NCBI RefSeq assembly: GCF_001411555.2
Contig: NC_049902.1
Span: 11,599,888-11,663,887 of the forward strand
Source: Juglans regia
Taxonomy: Eukaryota; Streptophyta; Magnoliopsida; Fagales; Juglandaceae
Direction: 5' to 3'
Length of the DNA: 64,000 nt
Shown: positions 60,482 to 64,000 of the stretch, in pieces
How the letters are laid out: the number at the start of each line of letters is the position of its first letter
Position numbering within the stretch: the stretch's first letter is position 1
Program-made: the position numbers and the translations under genes
The notes under the pieces: generated by a model
What the model was told of the DNA's origin: nothing
What the model saw: only the letters and a program-made list of their open reading frames with translations
The model's database searches: none

Positions 60482-61394
60482 GGTAACGTCCTGAAAGGGT
60501 GGTTCCTCGCCATGCCTATAAATATATATATATATATATATATGTTTTAGTTGAGAAGGTGATTTTGAGGATGCATGTAATTGTAAGAGTGAGGGTGATT
60601 CCTCTCCACGCAGTGATTCCTCTCCACGCATGTGTTCTCTCAATATTTACATGAAAAATTTTCATAGCATTTTCAGTAGCATTATCTCTCATTAGCAGTA
60701 TTGTCATAACCGCCTAACCTACCTATGGCTTCGTTGTCAGGACCATAGACTTTGATGCAGGTACAGATCTTGGCATGATGCATGAGAAAGAAGAGTCATT
60801 CCTACCCGAGTCCTAATCAGTCTAGGACCCACTTTAGCACCAGTATCCGCCATAGCTATCTTGTGCCTTTTGTAGGATGTACAACACTAGGGCTAGTACT
60901 TATTTGTAATGAGTCTACCACCTTATGGCGACTAACCTTATGTATTTTAGATGGTGTAAGACTTTGAGGTTAATGAAGGGTGAGAAGCTTTTCTTGTAGA
61001 GCATAGCATTCTGGTAGTTTATTTGACAACGTTGTCACCATAACGCGATTTGTTTCAATTATGCAGCGAGTTCATAGAATAAATATCTGACACGTGCACT
61101 TCTCTTTGGATTATTACACGCCTTTTATTCCTTTGGGGTGTTGACCGATCACCTAGCATCTTTGGCAACATGGAACCTTGCCTAGTCGTTCATGAGGAAT
61201 GGGGCACCATAGCTTAGTATCAGTGTGCGTGTTTATGCGTGACTTTGGGCAACTCTTAGAAGTATAGGAAAGTACTAGAAAATAGGAATTGATTTAGTAT
61301 GCTAGATTGAAAATCCTAGTGTATAACTTGAATTGGGCTTAGGATGATCAGGTGGGATATCATGTAATAGACTTGGGTTATGTGGCAGGATCTA
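60482..61394. other. Untranslated region upstream of a Ty3/gypsy gag
   Basis: Contains an AT run at 60524-60543 and a short duplication 'gtgattcctctccacgca' at about 60595-60630. The remainder may be the LTR and leader of the gypsy element that follows, but no primer-binding site or LTR pair can be shown within the window. Confidence 0.35.
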
Positions 61395-62480
61395 ACGATG
61401 GTGCGACCGAGAGTTCTGCGAGGAGAACGAACATCGAGTGGTCACGAGGGAGAATTGTCGGTGAAAGGAAGGGACAAGGAACTAGAAAGAATGCTAAACC
61501 AAATATTGGTATGTTGGAACATCAATATGAAATGTGTTCCTGACACATGCAAGTTCAGTCAGTAGGATCCCCCAGAGAGGAAGGAATGGGATTTATGTAC
61601 ATGCGATTTAGGCTCATCGCAACTCGAGGTTCTTTGGAAACGAGGGACCAGTGAGGGCAAAAAGGTAGATATCCGACATAGAGAGGACATTTGAAGTGTA
61701 CGGATGCACCGAGGATCAGAAGGTAATATATGCGAGCTACCTACTCTAGGGAGAAGCAACACTATGGTGAATTACCCAGAGGCAACTACTTACCATGGAA
61801 CTAGGAGTGCCGAGAAGGATTTCATGGGAAATGTTCAAAAAAGAATTTGACGACCGGTATTTCTTGGAGATTATAAGGAAGTAGAGGTCAAAGAACCTCG
61901 CTAACATGGTCCAAGGAAAAATGATGCTAGAACAATATGCCACTAGATTTACGGAGTTGGGAAGGTTTGCCCCTTAGCTTATCTCTACTGAAGCCATAAG
62001 GGCAGAATGATTTCGGGACTGGTTGCAAACCCACATAAGGACGCAAATAGCATGCCTAGAGATTTTGGATTTCCAGAAATTAGTTCATAAGGCATCTATA
62101 GTTGAACGGGAACAATGAAACTCGTTGGCTGAATTCCCAACTTTGAAGAAACGTATGGTAGTAGGCGAAGGTAACAGTTCAGGAGCTCCATAGAAATTCA
62201 TGTCTAGGATCGGTGGAGGACCACCAGTCACCCTAGGTACACAAGCGAGCGAAAGGATGTAGGTATGTAATGTTAGTCATAGGACTCATAAAGGGGATTG
62301 TCGTTAAGCCCAGAATGTGTGCTATAGACGTAGATAGATGGGACATCAAGCTTAGGATTGTCCCTAGGCACTCCTAGTGCAGAGAGCAATGCCAGGATGA
62401 GGACGCAGAGGTCTATGGCAACCTGTGCAAGCAAAGGTATACACGCTAACCCTAGGAGAAGTTGATGAGGATCCCATAGA
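61395..62480 (+). pseudogene. gag remnant of a second Ty3/gypsy element
   Basis: Starts MVRPRVLRGERTSSGHEGEL. The capsid part reads FEVYGCTEDQKVIYASYLL, SWEMFKKEFDDRYFLEIIRK, LANMVQGKMMLEQYATRF and ELGRFAP (about 61690-61975), the Retrotrans_gag order of Tekay/Del-type elements. The zinc knuckle near 62315-62350 is CYRRR..MGHQA.DCP, with the second Cys lost. Several stops. Confidence 0.8.
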
Positions 62481-62639
62481 AGCGTAGGAAGTTGGTGTTA
62501 TCACAAGTATGAGGTTATTACTCGCCTTAGTTAACTTCTTTCGTAGGAATCCTTTGCGTAGTGAGTAATGATGATTATCACAGGGAGAATTAGAGTGTCA
62601 CAAGTTTAAGCGAACGCCTTATTCATTATCCAAGTTGGT

Positions 62640-64000
62640 TAGGATGGCTGGCCTTCAGACACAGCCAATGAGCTTGGGACTCACGATAGCTTTACCGAAT
62701 GAAGGTACAATTTTTGTGCCAAGGTAGTTAAAGGATGTCCATTAGAAATAGTGGGAGTTCCTTTGGATGCCAACCTAATCGTGTTCAATATGCTAGGATT
62801 TGACATTATTTCGGGGATGGATTGATTGTTTAGGCATTTTGCCAGTATAAATTGTTGCATGAGGACGGTAACCTTTCAGGCACCAAGAATGGAGGCTAGG
62901 ATCTTTAGAGGAAGCAAACTGTACCCCCTACCCAAAGTTATCACCTCACTACAAGCTAAGAAAGAGTTGACAAAAGGGGTAGAGGTCTACCTAGTACACC
63001 TAACCTTGAGGAAAGGGATGCATAAGGAGGTGGATGACATACCAATAGTAAGAGAATTCCTGGAGGTCTTTAAGGAATTTTCAGGGATGCCCTTACCAGA
63101 AACATTGAGTTCGCAATTGATTTGGAACTAGGGATTGTTCAAGTCGATAGGGCACCCTATAGGACGGCCCCAATGGAGTTGATGGAACATAAGAATCAAT
63201 ACCTTGCCTTGGGGAGTGTCGATACTATTCATCAAGAAGAATGTTGGAACCCTTAGGATGTGTATTGACTATCTGGAGTTGAACAAGGTAACCATCAAGA
63301 ACAGGTACCCATTACCTAAGGTAGATGATCTATTCGATCAACTACAAGGAGATGCAGTCTTTTCTGAGATCAATCTTAGATTTGGGTACTATCAGGTGAG
63401 GATTAAGGAAGGCAATGTGTCTAAGACGGCTTTACGGACTATGTATGGTCACTATGAGTTCACCATAGTGCCTTTCGGATTGGCTAACGTCCCAGCAGCC
63501 TTTATGGATCTCATAAATATGGTGTTTCGACCATTCTTGAATTTATTCGTAGTGGTGTTCATAGATAATATCTTAATATACTCTTGAAGTGCAAAGGAGC
63601 AGGGAGATCACTTGAAGATAGTGCTAGGGAACCTTTAGGATCATTAATTCTATGTCAAACTCAGCAAGTGCAAATTATGTTGGAGGAAATATGGTTTCTA
63701 GGCCATGTGGTTTCTGAGAGGGAATCATGGCGGACCCAAATAAAGTGGAGGGTGTGATGGATTGGAAACAACCCACCTCGGTATAGGAGATTAGGAGTTT
63801 CTTAGGGTTAGCCAGTTACTATCTTAGATTCGTGGTAGGATTTTCTAAACTGTCAAGCCTTCTCACAACGTTGACAAGAAAGGAAGCTAAGTTCATCTGG
63901 ATTGACCGGTACGAACAAAGCTTTGAGGAGACGGTTAACCACGACTCTTGTTTTAGCGCTATCAGAACTGAATAAGCCATTCGTGGTATTCAGTGACGCA
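62640..64000 (+). pseudogene. Protease-RT-RNase H remnant, cut by the window end
   Basis: Protease end: VPLDANLIVFNMLGFDIISG. RT: APYRTAPMEL, then [71 protein letters not shown] and [12 protein letters not shown] (63204-63587). Both catalytic positions are changed: the first box reads EINLR instead of (K/E)IDLR, and the second reads FIDN instead of F(V/I)DD. The RNase H start (SFLGLASYYLRFVVGFSKL) is frameshifted. Integrase would lie beyond 64000. Confidence 0.88.

Overview
The window is plant nuclear DNA. It has AT-rich intergenic sequence, GT-AG introns, 5'-UTR introns, a plastid or mitochondrial type transit peptide, many MITEs and heavily nested retrotransposons. Several short MITE families (arms with GATGAGAT; 'gagtaatg-tagatac' termini; a near-palindromic element with 'gacgtgag') recall repeats I associate with woody Fagales such as walnut, hickory or oak. 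That is inference from memory and the species cannot be fixed.

Only two intact protein-coding genes can be supported in 64 kb. (1) 2.4-6.0 kb, plus strand: a ubiquitin-conjugating E2 enzyme of the UbcH5/UBC8-10 class, 148 aa, four coding exons (3758-3827, 4400-4527, 5097-5201, 5728-5871) plus a non-coding 5' exon and a 1.16-kb 5'-UTR intron. (2) 15.8-20.8 kb, minus strand: a HemK/PrmC release-factor glutamine methyltransferase, 368 aa, three coding exons (20039-19320, 17409-17164, 15976-15836) with a likely 5'-UTR intron. Both gene models were built by joining exons at GT-AG sites with reading frame kept. No operon-like relation exists between them.

The rest is mobile DNA. 0-2.3 kb: a LINE tail and MITEs. 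6.0-8.0 kb: antisense LINE. 8.0-13.3 kb: an LTR element with almost no coding capacity and degenerate internal repeats. 14.4-15.0 kb: hAT-type MITE. 21.2-24.1 kb: LINE ORF1 fragment, MITEs, a GC-rich hairpin block and a lone LTR-like segment. 24.4-30.2 kb: a decayed chromodomain Ty3/gypsy element on the minus strand with a 1.4-kb insertion in gag. 30.2-33.1 kb: a related LTR holding a non-LTR retroposon with an 18-bp target duplication.

33.6-60.5 kb is a nest. A plus-strand LINE is split by one 24.5-kb LTR element (33797-58278, target duplication TATC[T/A]). Its LTRs are longer than its non-coding interior. It was itself hit by at least four insertions: 34812-37481, 37748-38832, 41734-49750 and 51928-54713, each flanked by a visible target duplication. 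The 41734-49750 insertion is an LTR carrying a direct-inverted-direct triplication. 61.4-64.0 kb is the start of another decayed Ty3/gypsy element, cut by the window end.

I found no CRISPR array, rRNA, functional tRNA, bacterial-type operon or defence system. The most unusual structures are the triplicated LTR, the nested LTR element with LTRs longer than its interior, and the pair of GC-rich non-LTR retroposon copies. All homology calls are from reading motifs by eye; no search was run.
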